Positions 1-8,156 of a stretch of DNA of 20,927 bases are shown here, piece after piece. A program made the position numbers and the translations under genes. Numbering within the stretch: position 1 is the first letter of the stretch; every line of letters starts with the position of its first letter. Below the pieces are notes generated by a model. The model made no database searches. It was given only the letters and a program-made list of their open reading frames with translations, and was not told the origin of the DNA. The DNA is from a virus, in IMG/VR virus record IMGVR_UViG_3300034954_000204, positions 1-20,927 of that record. One strand, written 5' to 3'.

Positions 1-1808
1 CATCTCTTGGCAGGTGGGGACTGACATTGGTAATGGAAACTACACAATGGTTTACCATCAGCAAACGTAAGACTCACCGCAAAAAGTATGAGTACAGGGT
101 AATCCCTACTGACCTCTTCAATGAAAAAAGAGCAGAACTCATAAAATCAGCTGAATTATTCGCTGGTATACCGTGGCCAATGCTAGTGGTACCAGACGAT
201 TGGGGCTACGATGAATCTGGTAACATCATATATGGTGGTTACCTGACAAACCGTATGATGAAAGGTCATGATTTGACCCGCAAGGGAAACCCCACCATAA
301 TACACGGAGAGACTCCTATTAACTTTTTAAACAAGTTACAGGCAGTTAAGTACTGTGTTAATCAGCACGTGCTGCACATAGCAGATAAGATGAGGTTGAG
401 AGGTACTATAATAGGTAAATTTATACCTATATCACCTAGTACTAAACTACCACGTCCTGTAGATGCTGATGAAAATGAGCAATCTAACCTAGCTTGGAGA
501 CGAGCTATGGCTGAAGCTCACAACGCTGACCGAGTTAATTTTAAACGCTCTGTCCGCACCCGTACTCAGCTAGAAGCTGCTGAAAAGTTTAAGGATGATG
601 TCTTTCATCTCTGTTGGTCTTTCGATTACAGAGGTCGAGCATATCCCATCCCAGCTTTTCTCACACCCCAAGACACAGACTTTGGTAAGGCATTACTAAG
701 GTTTGCTGATGAGGCTAGTGTGACAGATGAAGCAGAACTCTGGTTATCTTTCCAAGTAGCTACAACCTACGGATTGGACAAAGAAACGCTAGAGGACAGA
801 CATCAATGGGTGTCTGAAAATACTGAGTTAATAACTAAGGTTGCAACTGACCCACTAGAGTACCTTTCTGAATGGGATTCTGTTGACGAACCTTGGCAGT
901 TCATGGCTGCTTGTCATGAATATTATCACTGCTGTATAGCTAAAGACAAGTTAACTACTGGTCTTATGGTCGCAGTCGATGCGACATGCTCTGGTCTACA
1001 GATCCTTGCTGGTCTAGCTAGAGACAAAAGCACAGCAGAGCTTGTAAACGTTGTACCTAGTGAAAAACCTAGTGACGCTTACAAAGCGGTGGCTGAACAA
1101 GCTAAAGAGTTCTTACCTACATACATGCACCGTTGGATGAATAGATCCGTGTGCAAACGCACAGTGATGACTATTCCCTACAACGCTACTAAAGACAGTA
1201 GTCGTAAGTACATACGTGAAGCATTACTTGAAGAGGGTATCGACCCCACAAAGGACGAACTCACACAGGTCGTAAACGCTGTCTACAGCAGCATGGACAC
1301 TATAGTTCCAGGGCCTATGCAAGTTATGCGATGGATAAAGAAACATGTCGGACAGTACATCAGAAATGGTGCTACTGAAGTTGAATGGGTCACACCATCT
1401 GGTTTTGTTGTTAATCAAAGAAGAGATGACATTGAAACAGAAAGGATGGAGCTGCAGTTACTTGGACGTACAAGTGTAAGATTACCTACTGGTAAAACCT
1501 CACCTAGTCCTAACAAACATAAGTCAAGCACTGCCCCTAATTACATTCACTCATTCGATGCTTCGATCCTTCACAGATCATTCACAAAGTTCGATGAACC
1601 ATTCACAGTCATACATGACTCGGTTCTTTGCAGAGCAAGCGATATGGGAACACTCAATCAGCTTGTGCGAGAAACCTACACCAATATCTTTTCAGAAGAA
1701 TGTTGGCTCTCTAAATTTGCAAAGATTATCAATGCCTCAGAACCACCACCAATCGTTGGAACATTAGATCCAAAGGTTGTATCCAATTCCACCTATTTTT
1801 TCTGTTAA
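1..1808 (+). CDS. T7-like single-subunit RNA polymerase (5' partial)
   Basis: This is the phage DNA-dependent RNA polymerase that transcribes the later phage genes. The reading frame is open to the left edge from base 3, so the TTG at 27 and ATG at 33 are internal codons; T7 RNA polymerase is 883 residues and about 600 are visible here. The palm and fingers motifs of the family are present: catalytic Asp in VAVDATCSG (codon 978-980), Lys and Tyr of the O-helix segment KRTVMTIPYNA (codons 1155-1157 and 1179-1181), and catalytic Asp in VIHDSV (codon 1617-1619). FDYRGRAYPI near codon 630 matches the conserved T7 segment MDWRGRVYAV. The C-terminus is aromatic (YFFC), as in T7 (FAFA). The next gene starts 2 bases after the stop. 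Function is secure; only the N-terminal domain is missing. Confidence 0.97.
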   Translation, partial: SLGRWGLTLVMETTQWFTISKRKTHRKKYEYRVIPTDLFNEKRAELIKSAELFAGIPWPMLVVPDDWGYDESGNIIYGGYLTNRMMKGHDLTRKGNPTIIHGETPINFLNKLQAVKYCVNQHVLHIADKMRLRGTIIGKFIPISPSTKLPRPVDADENEQSNLAWRRAMAEAHNADRVNFKRSVRTRTQLEAAEKFKDDVFHLCWSFDYRGRAYPIPAFLTPQDTDFGKALLRFADEASVTDEAELWLSFQVATTYGLDKETLEDRHQWVSENTELITKVATDPLEYLSEWDSVDEPWQFMAACHEYYHCCIAKDKLTTGLMVAVDATCSGLQILAGLARDKSTAELVNVVPSEKPSDAYKAVAEQAKEFLPTYMHRWMNRSVCKRTVMTIPYNATKDSSRKYIREALLEEGIDPTKDELTQVVNAVYSSMDTIVPGPMQVMRWIKKHVGQYIRNGATEVEWVTPSGFVVNQRRDDIETERMELQLLGRTSVRLPTGKTSPSPNKHKSSTAPNYIHSFDASILHRSFTKFDEPFTVIHDSVLCRASDMGTLNQLVRETYTNIFSEECWLSKFAKIINASEPPPIVGTLDPKVVSNSTYFFC

Positions 1809-1810
1809 CC

Positions 1811-2389
1811 ATGCCAAACACCCACGTAACTCCAGATCCTGTAACACTTGATGGCTTCCAAGCTGTCCTAAAACCAGGTGAGTGGGGTTACAAGTTATCA
1901 GCTCTTGTTGACGAGTCACTTATATCAAAACTCGAAGAAGAGCGTATGTCAGCTCTAGAATGGGCTAAGAGCAAGGCTAAGAACCCTAAGAGGGTCACAG
2001 TCAAGCCAGAGCCTTGGGAAGAGCTAGACAACCAAAAAGGGTCATACCATCTACGTTTTAGCTGGAGAGATGGCGACAAGATTGTACCTGTCGTTGTTGA
2101 TACAGAAGGAACACAGATCAAAGACACAGACACACCAGTTTACAGCGGTAGTAAAGTTAAGTTAGCTTTCTTCCAAAAGCCATATGTACTCCCAAGCGGT
2201 GACATCGGCACATCACTAAAACTAAAGGCAGTTCAAATTGTTAGTCTTAACAGCGGAGCTGGCGTAGTTGATACAGGTGATATGTCTGCTGACCAAGCGT
2301 CAGAGCTATTTGGTAAGACAACTGGCTTCAAGGTCGAAGAGCCAAACGTAGACGCAGCTCCATGCTCTATTGAAGAGGACGATTTCTAA
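1811..2389 (+). CDS. Single-stranded DNA-binding protein, gp2.5-like
   Basis: A 192-residue protein in the position of T7 gp2.5 (232 residues), between RNA polymerase and the endonuclease. Gp2.5 coats single-stranded DNA at the replication fork and contacts the polymerase and helicase through an acidic tail. Here the tail is acidic and ends in an aromatic residue (SIEEDDF), the hallmark of this family. The segment YHLRFSWRDGDKIVPVVVD and the later GSKVKLAFFQKPY region look like the OB-fold strands. Its stop codon overlaps the ATG of the next gene (TAATG). The assignment rests on tail, position and fold-like sequence. Confidence 0.88.
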   Translation: MPNTHVTPDPVTLDGFQAVLKPGEWGYKLSALVDESLISKLEEERMSALEWAKSKAKNPKRVTVKPEPWEELDNQKGSYHLRFSWRDGDKIVPVVVDTEGTQIKDTDTPVYSGSKVKLAFFQKPYVLPSGDIGTSLKLKAVQIVSLNSGAGVVDTGDMSADQASELFGKTTGFKVEEPNVDAAPCSIEEDDF

Positions 2390-2733
2390 TGCGTAGCCAC
2401 TTGGAGGAACAGGTGGCAGATCTACTAGATCAGATGAAGATTCCTTACGCTTACGAATCGGAAAAGCTTAAATACCTTATCGAGGCTAACTACATCCCCG
2501 ACTTCAAGGTTGGGGATATATACCTTGAAACCAAAGGCTACTTTCCTCCAGACCAAAGACGTAAGATGAAGGCAGTCAAGTTATGTAACCCAGACTTAGA
2601 CATCCGTATCATCTTTCAATCTCCTCACAATAAAATATCCAAACGTTCCAAAACTACTTACGCAAAATGGGCAGAAAAGAACGGTTTTCCTTGGTGTGCT
2701 TATTATGCAATCCCAGTTGACTGGCTCAAATGA
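2389..2733 (+). CDS. Endonuclease I (Holliday junction resolvase), gp3-like
   Basis: A 114-residue nuclease of the T7 gp3 family, which cuts branched DNA and helps degrade the host chromosome and resolve replicating phage DNA. The active-site set of T7 endonuclease I (E20, D55, E65, K67) is matched by Glu6 in LEEQV, Asp38 in IPDF, and Glu47/Lys49 in LETKG. The segment NPDLDIRIIFQ aligns well with T7 HPELDIRIVFS. It is shorter than T7 gp3 (149 residues) because the basic C-terminal extension is missing. The start overlaps the SSB stop, and its own end overlaps the start of the primase-helicase gene. Confidence 0.94.
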   Translation: MRSHLEEQVADLLDQMKIPYAYESEKLKYLIEANYIPDFKVGDIYLETKGYFPPDQRRKMKAVKLCNPDLDIRIIFQSPHNKISKRSKTTYAKWAEKNGFPWCAYYAIPVDWLK

Positions 2734-4303
2734 AGAATCATCCTTCCTATATCACACCAGCTGTCCTAGCTGTGGTTCGTCAGACGGTAATTCCGTATAT
2801 TCTGATGGACATACTTATTGTTTTGTATGTAACCACTTTGATAGCGGGCAGCTACACGAAACCACCATCGTCAAGACCAAAACTGCTATGTTAAAAGGCG
2901 AGCCAACTAAACTTAGGAAAAGAGGTCTATCAGAAGAGACCTGCCGTAAATATCGTATCCACAAGGACGGTGACACTTTACGGATGCACTACTTCACTAA
3001 AACTGGTCAAGTATGTGCAGCAAAAGTCAAAACAAAAGACAAAGACTTTTGGATGGAGGGTACCAATACCGACCATCAACTTTTTGGGCAAAATTTATTC
3101 CCAGATAAGGGTACAAGGCTTACCATATACGAAGGAGAGCTCGATGCAGCCTCTGGATGGGAAGCACAACCCAAATGGCCTCATGTATCCATACCAAATG
3201 GTGCAAAGGCTGCAAAGAAGTCATTACAGAGGGTTCTAGACCTACTTCAAAACTATGAAGAGGTTGTACTATTCTTTGACAATGATGAGGCAGGTAGACA
3301 GGCAGCACAAGAATGTGCAGAACTGCTACCGCCTGGAAAAGCTAAAATCGCCCGCCTTGAGAAGTATAAAGACGCTTCCGAGGCACTACAAGCAGGCGAT
3401 GCTGAAGCGGTAAGAAGAGCTATCTGGGATGCAAAAACATACAGACCAGATGGAATTGTTGACGCTAAGACTTTACTTGATTTAATCACCACCCCTACCC
3501 CACCCGCTGACCATGACTACCCATTTCAAGGATTACAGCTCAAGCTGCACGGCATACGATATGGAGAGCTTGTTACAATTACTGCAGGTTCTGGCACAGG
3601 AAAATCCTCATTCTGTAGGAGTCTTGCAAGTGATCTTCTCAACAAAGGAGAACGGGTCGGCTACTTGGCACTTGAAGAATCTAACCGTAGGACGGCACTC
3701 GGATTGATGTCTGCACAGCTAGGTAAACCCTATCACCTTGGAGAATATGAACGAACAGAACTCGAATACGCCTATAACAGTACTATTGCTAATTGGAATC
3801 TTTTTCTCTTCGATGGCTTTGGCAGCTATGACCCTGATACGATCTATTCACGCATCGAATACCTTGCCTGTGGATTGGAGTGTCGTGTTATATTCCTCGA
3901 TCACCTCAGTATTTTATTGAGTGGATTAGACGGAGATGAGAGGCGTATGATAGATGTTACAATGACCAAGCTACGTTCGCTAGTAGAACGCACTGGTATT
4001 GTTCTGTTTCTAGTATCGCACCTCAGACGTACACAATCCGATCAAAACCATGAAGAAGGTGCCCGTATTACACTTGGACAACTGCGAGGATCTGCTGCGA
4101 TTGCACAGTTATCTGACACAGTTATTGCCCTTGAACGCAATCAACAGGATCCAAACAAACGAGATACTACGACTGTTAGAGTCCTCAAGAATAGATATTC
4201 TGGGGAAGTTGGTATCGCAAATGAACTAACCTACGACCTACAAACATGCACCTTTGACGAACGTGAAGCTACGCCCGACTTCAACCCAGCGACAGACTTC
4301 TAG
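2705..4303 (+). CDS. Primase-helicase, gp4-like
   Basis: Bifunctional replication protein: the N-terminal primase makes RNA primers and the C-terminal hexameric helicase unwinds the fork. Counting from the ATG at 2705 (532 residues; T7 gp4A is 566), a zinc-binding module is formed by Cys20, Cys23, Cys39 and Cys42, followed by TOPRIM elements (YEGELDAAS, FFDNDEAGR), then a RecA-type domain with Walker A GSGTGKS (Lys300) and Walker B VIFLDHLSILL. The C-terminus FNPATDF resembles the T7 tail (SNDTDF) that docks on the DNA polymerase. A GTG at 2696 in the same frame is a possible alternative start, but the ATG matches the T7 N-terminal length better. The first 29 bases overlap the endonuclease gene and the last bases overlap the exonuclease gene. 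Confidence 0.96.
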   Translation: MQSQLTGSNEESSFLYHTSCPSCGSSDGNSVYSDGHTYCFVCNHFDSGQLHETTIVKTKTAMLKGEPTKLRKRGLSEETCRKYRIHKDGDTLRMHYFTKTGQVCAAKVKTKDKDFWMEGTNTDHQLFGQNLFPDKGTRLTIYEGELDAASGWEAQPKWPHVSIPNGAKAAKKSLQRVLDLLQNYEEVVLFFDNDEAGRQAAQECAELLPPGKAKIARLEKYKDASEALQAGDAEAVRRAIWDAKTYRPDGIVDAKTLLDLITTPTPPADHDYPFQGLQLKLHGIRYGELVTITAGSGTGKSSFCRSLASDLLNKGERVGYLALEESNRRTALGLMSAQLGKPYHLGEYERTELEYAYNSTIANWNLFLFDGFGSYDPDTIYSRIEYLACGLECRVIFLDHLSILLSGLDGDERRMIDVTMTKLRSLVERTGIVLFLVSHLRRTQSDQNHEEGARITLGQLRGSAAIAQLSDTVIALERNQQDPNKRDTTTVRVLKNRYSGEVGIANELTYDLQTCTFDEREATPDFNPATDF

Positions 4304-4823
4304 GAAGATCAACCTCGCTTTCGACATAGAAACAAATGGAATAGACTCAGACTATATCCATTGTGTCGTCACCCAAGACCTAGACACAGGTCTCGTTACT
4401 GAGTACAACGATCAAGCTACACCAAATTATAGTGTAGTAAATGCTGTATGTGATCTCGATACTGCTGACAACATTATCTCACACAACGGTATTATGTTTG
4501 ATGTACCACAAATAGAAAAACACTTTCCTTTTTTTAAACGAAAAGCCAACCACTGGGACACACTTATACTAAGTAGGTTCTTCCATCCAGACTTACAGGA
4601 AATTGACCTCAGACGTAAATGGCACATGATGCCAGCACGTTTGTACGGTTCACACAGTCTCGAAGCGTATGGATACAGACTTGGTATGTTAAAAGGAGAG
4701 TTTGGCAAAACCTCTGACTGGTCACACTGGTCACAGGAGATGCAAGACTACTGTAAACAAGACGTAGCTATCTTAGCTAAACTATGGACACATTTCCAAA
4801 AATCGCTGAAAGCGTTGTCCTAG
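4254..4823 (+). CDS. DNA polymerase, 3'-5' exonuclease (proofreading) part
   Basis: About 189 residues matching the N-terminal third of T7 gp5. The three proofreading motifs are present: ExoI FDIETNG (Asp and Glu), ExoII SHNGIMFDVP, and ExoIII YCKQDVAI. SHSLEAYGYRLGMLKGEF is very close to the T7 equivalent. The frame is open from a stop at 4227-4229 and has no ATG before the ExoI motif, so the start must be non-AUG; TTG at 4254 and GTG at 4263 are the candidates. It ends at TAG 4821-4823, inside the start of the polymerase ORF, which lies in the -1 frame relative to it. In T7 both parts are one polypeptide. It is either a separate proofreading subunit, one half of a frameshift fusion, or split by a sequence error. 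Confidence 0.85.
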   Translation: MTNVKLRPTSTQRQTSRKINLAFDIETNGIDSDYIHCVVTQDLDTGLVTEYNDQATPNYSVVNAVCDLDTADNIISHNGIMFDVPQIEKHFPFFKRKANHWDTLILSRFFHPDLQEIDLRRKWHMMPARLYGSHSLEAYGYRLGMLKGEFGKTSDWSHWSQEMQDYCKQDVAILAKLWTHFQKSLKALS

Positions 4824-6052
4824 AACACCAGATAGCACAGCTCATGTCAGAACAAAAGACTACAGGCTGGCCATTTGATGTACGAAAGGCACAGGAACTA
4901 GAGAATCAGCTACTCACCGAGCTGGACAGACTCAAGAAAAAGGCTGAGAACATTTGCCATTTCGTTCCACACAACTTGTTCACTCCAAAGAGAGACAACA
5001 AGAAACAAGGTTACTTTGCTGGTTGCGAGATGCAACGGTTAAAGGACTTTAATCCTAGCAGTAGAGAACATATTGCTTGGTGGTTCAAGACTTTTCAGGG
5101 TTGGAAACCATCTAAACTCACACCGACTGGTAAAGCAGTCATTGATGAGACAGTTCTCAAAGAGATAGGAACAGAAGAGGCGTTGGTATTTCTAAATATT
5201 CTGGTCATTCAGAAGAAGTTAGGAATGTTATCCCAAGGAACCAATGCTTGGTTGAAGCTAGTCAAGGATGGCAGACTTCACCACTCTTGCTTTATCGGTG
5301 CGGTGACACACCGAATGGCACATTCACACCCGAATCTTGCTCAAGTAAGTTCGGACGAGGATTGCCGTGAACTATTTATCACCAACCCAACTTGGAAACT
5401 AGTCGATAGCGACCTTGCTGGGATAGAACTAAGACTATTTGCTCACTACCTAGCACGTTATGATGAAGGTAGGTATGCAAAAATCTTATTAGAACAAGAC
5501 ATTCACCAAGTTAATGCAGACAAAATTGGAATCTCTCGCAGACAAGTCAAGACAATTACTTATTGTTTCTTGTATGGAGGGGGTGACCAAAAACTTGGAT
5601 TATCTTATGACAATATGCTCCCCCTCGACAAAGCGAAGAAGAAGGGGGCAGAAATTAGGCGAGCTTATATGGATGCTATTCCAGGCTTGGAAGATCTTGT
5701 CAAAGATACTCGCAGAGTTGCTGAGAGAGGTAGTATTCGTGCTATCGACAAACGTCAAATCATTGTGGACAAAGAACACAAGGCGTTGAACTGTCTCTTA
5801 CAAGGGTCGGCAGCGGTTGTCGCAAAGCGATGGCTGCTACTTACAGACCAGAATCTAAGAATGAGTATGTTTCATCATGAGCGGTATGCGTTTGTGCATG
5901 ACGAACAGGTACTAGGTGCTCCACACCTTGTTGCTCATGACGTAGCTGAGGTTTGTAAACTATCTGCATTACAAGCTGGTGAGTATTACAACATACGATT
6001 ACCCATTGAAGCTGACGCACAAGTTGGTGACAACTGGGCACAGGTACACTAA
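4784..6052 (+). CDS. DNA polymerase, polymerase part (family A, gp5-like)
   Basis: A 422-residue polymerase domain matching the C-terminal two thirds of T7 gp5. Motif A is DSDLAGIELRLFAHY (catalytic Asp210, Glu215), motif B is RRQVKTITYCFLYGGG (Arg252, Lys256, Tyr260) and motif C is FVHDEQ (Asp373, Glu374). Tyr260 occupies the place of T7 Tyr526, the position that is Phe762 in E. coli Pol I. The region between the thumb helices and NPSSREH is roughly 40 residues shorter than in T7, where it holds the thioredoxin-binding loop. The ATG at 4784 has no clear Shine-Dalgarno, and an in-frame TAA at 4778-4780 rules out an earlier start. It overlaps the exonuclease ORF by 40 bases. The stop overlaps the ATG of the next gene. 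Confidence 0.95.
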   Translation: MDTFPKIAESVVLEHQIAQLMSEQKTTGWPFDVRKAQELENQLLTELDRLKKKAENICHFVPHNLFTPKRDNKKQGYFAGCEMQRLKDFNPSSREHIAWWFKTFQGWKPSKLTPTGKAVIDETVLKEIGTEEALVFLNILVIQKKLGMLSQGTNAWLKLVKDGRLHHSCFIGAVTHRMAHSHPNLAQVSSDEDCRELFITNPTWKLVDSDLAGIELRLFAHYLARYDEGRYAKILLEQDIHQVNADKIGISRRQVKTITYCFLYGGGDQKLGLSYDNMLPLDKAKKKGAEIRRAYMDAIPGLEDLVKDTRRVAERGSIRAIDKRQIIVDKEHKALNCLLQGSAAVVAKRWLLLTDQNLRMSMFHHERYAFVHDEQVLGAPHLVAHDVAEVCKLSALQAGEYYNIRLPIEADAQVGDNWAQVH

Positions 6053-6777
6053 TGTTATTAATTGACTCTGATTTCCTCGCTTACAAGGCTGCCCAAGCCT
6101 GTGAGATAGGCATAGATTTTGGAGAGGATGTCATCATTGCTCAATCACAGTTCAGTGAAGTGCTAAAAGTATTTACCCATGAACTAAACAAAGTGACTAA
6201 GGCTATGATGGAGGACGACTTCATACTATACTTCTCAAGCCCTAAAAATTTTAGGAAGAAAATTTATCCCGATTACAAGGGACATCGAATGAAACGTAAG
6301 CCCCTTGGCTATAAACGTTTAGTAAATCATTGTAGAGAAAACTACAACTTTAAACTAATTGAAGGGTTGGAAGCTGATGATACCATTGGCATCGAAGCAA
6401 CACGCTATCCAAACCCGAACAACATTATTGTTAGTCCAGACAAGGACATGAAACAGATACCATCTACGTTATGGAATCTTACTGATGATGTTGTAGAGAT
6501 TACGAAAGAAGAAGGAGATCGTTGGCATCTTATACAGAGCCTAAGCGGAGACCCTACAGATGGGTACTCTGGTTGCCCTGGAATAGGAGTCAAGCGAGCT
6601 GCTGAATTACTAGACAAAAATGAAAACCAGTGGGAGGCAGTGTGTAAAGCCTACAGAGATAGAGGGTTATCAGACGATGACGCTATACTCAACGCACGTC
6701 TAGCCAAGATCTTACGTACTGAAGATTTCGACCACACCAACTTACAACCAATTCTCTGGAACCCCCCAACATGTTAA
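6052..6777 (+). CDS. 5'-3' exonuclease, gp6-like (FEN family)
   Basis: A 241-residue flap/5' nuclease of the T7 gp6 type, used to remove RNA primers and to degrade host DNA into nucleotides. The metal-binding start LLIDSDFLAY, the middle EGLEADDTIG, VSPDKDMKQI, and the helix-hairpin-helix region GDPTDGYSGCPGIGVKRAA are the family's conserved blocks in the expected order. T7 gp6 is longer (300 residues). The gene follows the DNA polymerase directly, as in T7, with a 1-base stop/start overlap. Its last 7 bases overlap the ribonucleotide reductase start, so its nucleotide products and their reduction to dNTPs appear to be translated together. Confidence 0.94.
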   Translation: MLLIDSDFLAYKAAQACEIGIDFGEDVIIAQSQFSEVLKVFTHELNKVTKAMMEDDFILYFSSPKNFRKKIYPDYKGHRMKRKPLGYKRLVNHCRENYNFKLIEGLEADDTIGIEATRYPNPNNIIVSPDKDMKQIPSTLWNLTDDVVEITKEEGDRWHLIQSLSGDPTDGYSGCPGIGVKRAAELLDKNENQWEAVCKAYRDRGLSDDDAILNARLAKILRTEDFDHTNLQPILWNPPTC

Positions 6778-8156
6778 ACGATTTGTTTCCACACCCTTTG
6801 ATAGCTAGAACTGGTAGAATAGATAGCTGGATAAAGAATCCAGACGGACGCTTGCCTGTCAGCTGTACAGTATTTGTAGTCGAAGACAGCATCGAGGGTG
6901 ATAATGGAATAGAAGCTAGCTGGCGTTTCGTCAGCCACGCATTAAGATACGGAGCAGGTGTAGCAGTACACCTCTCTAAGATTAGACCTAACGGTCACAC
7001 CAATGAGAAAGGACTCGTAGCTAGTGGCCCTGTATCATTTGGTAAAGTATACTCTGCACTCAACGAAACTATACGTAGAGGTGGAGTCTATAAAAATGGA
7101 GCGTGTGTCTTACACTTAGACTTAGATCATGCTGACATACTAGAGTTCATAACCACACCAAGGAGTGAACTACCTTGGGTCAAGAGGTGTGTAGATCTCA
7201 CCGAAGAAATGTGGAAGAACACCCCGTACAAACAGGAGTTACTAGATGGAATAAAATCTGGTGACATCTGGCTCAACAAAATTAGACACCAACATGGAGA
7301 AAGAATCTACAGCAACGTCTGTCTTGAAGTTTACTTGCCCTCACGAGGCACTTGCTTGTTACAGCATGTCAGTCTCGGTGCCTGTACTATCGGCAACATA
7401 CAAGAGGGTTTCGTTGAAGCTATGTCCGAATTGTGTGATCTCCATGCACGGACAGGTGTTGGAGAATCTGGAGAATACCTTGCCCCATCACTTGACAGAC
7501 AAGTGGGGCTTGGGATGCTCGGTCTTGCCAACCTCCTCAGAAGATACGAAGTAACTTACAAAGAGTTTGGTGAAGCACTCGAAAGAGTTAATCAAGGCTT
7601 GACACCACGAGAAGGTACTGCAGCTAAACTAGCATTTGCTTTCAAGCGTAGTATCATAGCAGCAGCAGATGTAGCACGTGCAAACGGTATGGATAGAGCT
7701 TTTGCTATAGCCCCTACTGCATCATGTAGTTACAACACCAAAGATCTTGATGGGTTTACATCCTGTCCTGAGATTGCACCACCTATAGCTCGAAGCGTAG
7801 ACCGTGACAGCGGTACGTTTGGAGTAACATCTTACAATTATGGCGATGTGGAGATCGCCTCGGAAGTTGGCTGGGACGCATACAAGCGTGTAGCAGACGG
7901 CATTATGACAATGCTCCATAAGACTGGACTACTACACGGATACTCATTCAACTCATGGTCAGATGTTGTGACCTATGATGAAGCGTTTATTCAACAGTGG
8001 TTAGATAGTCCTCAAACATCTTTATACTACTCGCTTCAAGTTATGGGAGATACACAAGACAAGTCTAGTGCCTTTGCTGCATTGGATGAGTCTGAGGTTA
8101 ACGATTACTTAAGCGGTATACTCGAACCAATTAAGTGCATAGGTTGTGAAGAATGA
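6771..8156 (+). CDS. Ribonucleotide reductase, catalytic (alpha) subunit, cyanopodovirus type
   Basis: Reduces ribonucleotides to deoxyribonucleotides for phage DNA synthesis. The 461-residue protein keeps the catalytic barrel residues: Asn182, Cys184 and Glu186 in SNVCLEV, matching the Asn-Cys-Glu triad of the family; the redox pair as Cys32 (PVSCTVF) and Cys205 (GACTIGN); the PTASCSYN loop; and a C-terminal swinging-arm pair Cys456/Cys459 (CIGC). It is short compared with bacterial NrdA and has no recognizable ATP-cone. Enzymes of this group in cyanopodoviruses were long labelled class II (B12-dependent) but have been reannotated as class I with the small subunit next door. That fits here, because the next gene overlaps by ATGA and looks like a ferritin-fold beta subunit. 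Confidence 0.93.
   Translation: MLNDLFPHPLIARTGRIDSWIKNPDGRLPVSCTVFVVEDSIEGDNGIEASWRFVSHALRYGAGVAVHLSKIRPNGHTNEKGLVASGPVSFGKVYSALNETIRRGGVYKNGACVLHLDLDHADILEFITTPRSELPWVKRCVDLTEEMWKNTPYKQELLDGIKSGDIWLNKIRHQHGERIYSNVCLEVYLPSRGTCLLQHVSLGACTIGNIQEGFVEAMSELCDLHARTGVGESGEYLAPSLDRQVGLGMLGLANLLRRYEVTYKEFGEALERVNQGLTPREGTAAKLAFAFKRSIIAAADVARANGMDRAFAIAPTASCSYNTKDLDGFTSCPEIAPPIARSVDRDSGTFGVTSYNYGDVEIASEVGWDAYKRVADGIMTMLHKTGLLHGYSFNSWSDVVTYDEAFIQQWLDSPQTSLYYSLQVMGDTQDKSSAFAALDESEVNDYLSGILEPIKCIGCEE

Noticed and set aside
4295-4312. Possible +1 frameshift joining the helicase to the exonuclease at TTC TAG G
   Set aside because: The helicase ends in the acidic-aromatic tail TDF that must be free at the C-terminus in this family, so a normal stop is more likely.
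6771-8156. Class II, B12-dependent RNR
   Set aside because: The overlapping downstream gene has a ferritin-type metal-site pattern and fits a class I small subunit, which a class II enzyme would not need.
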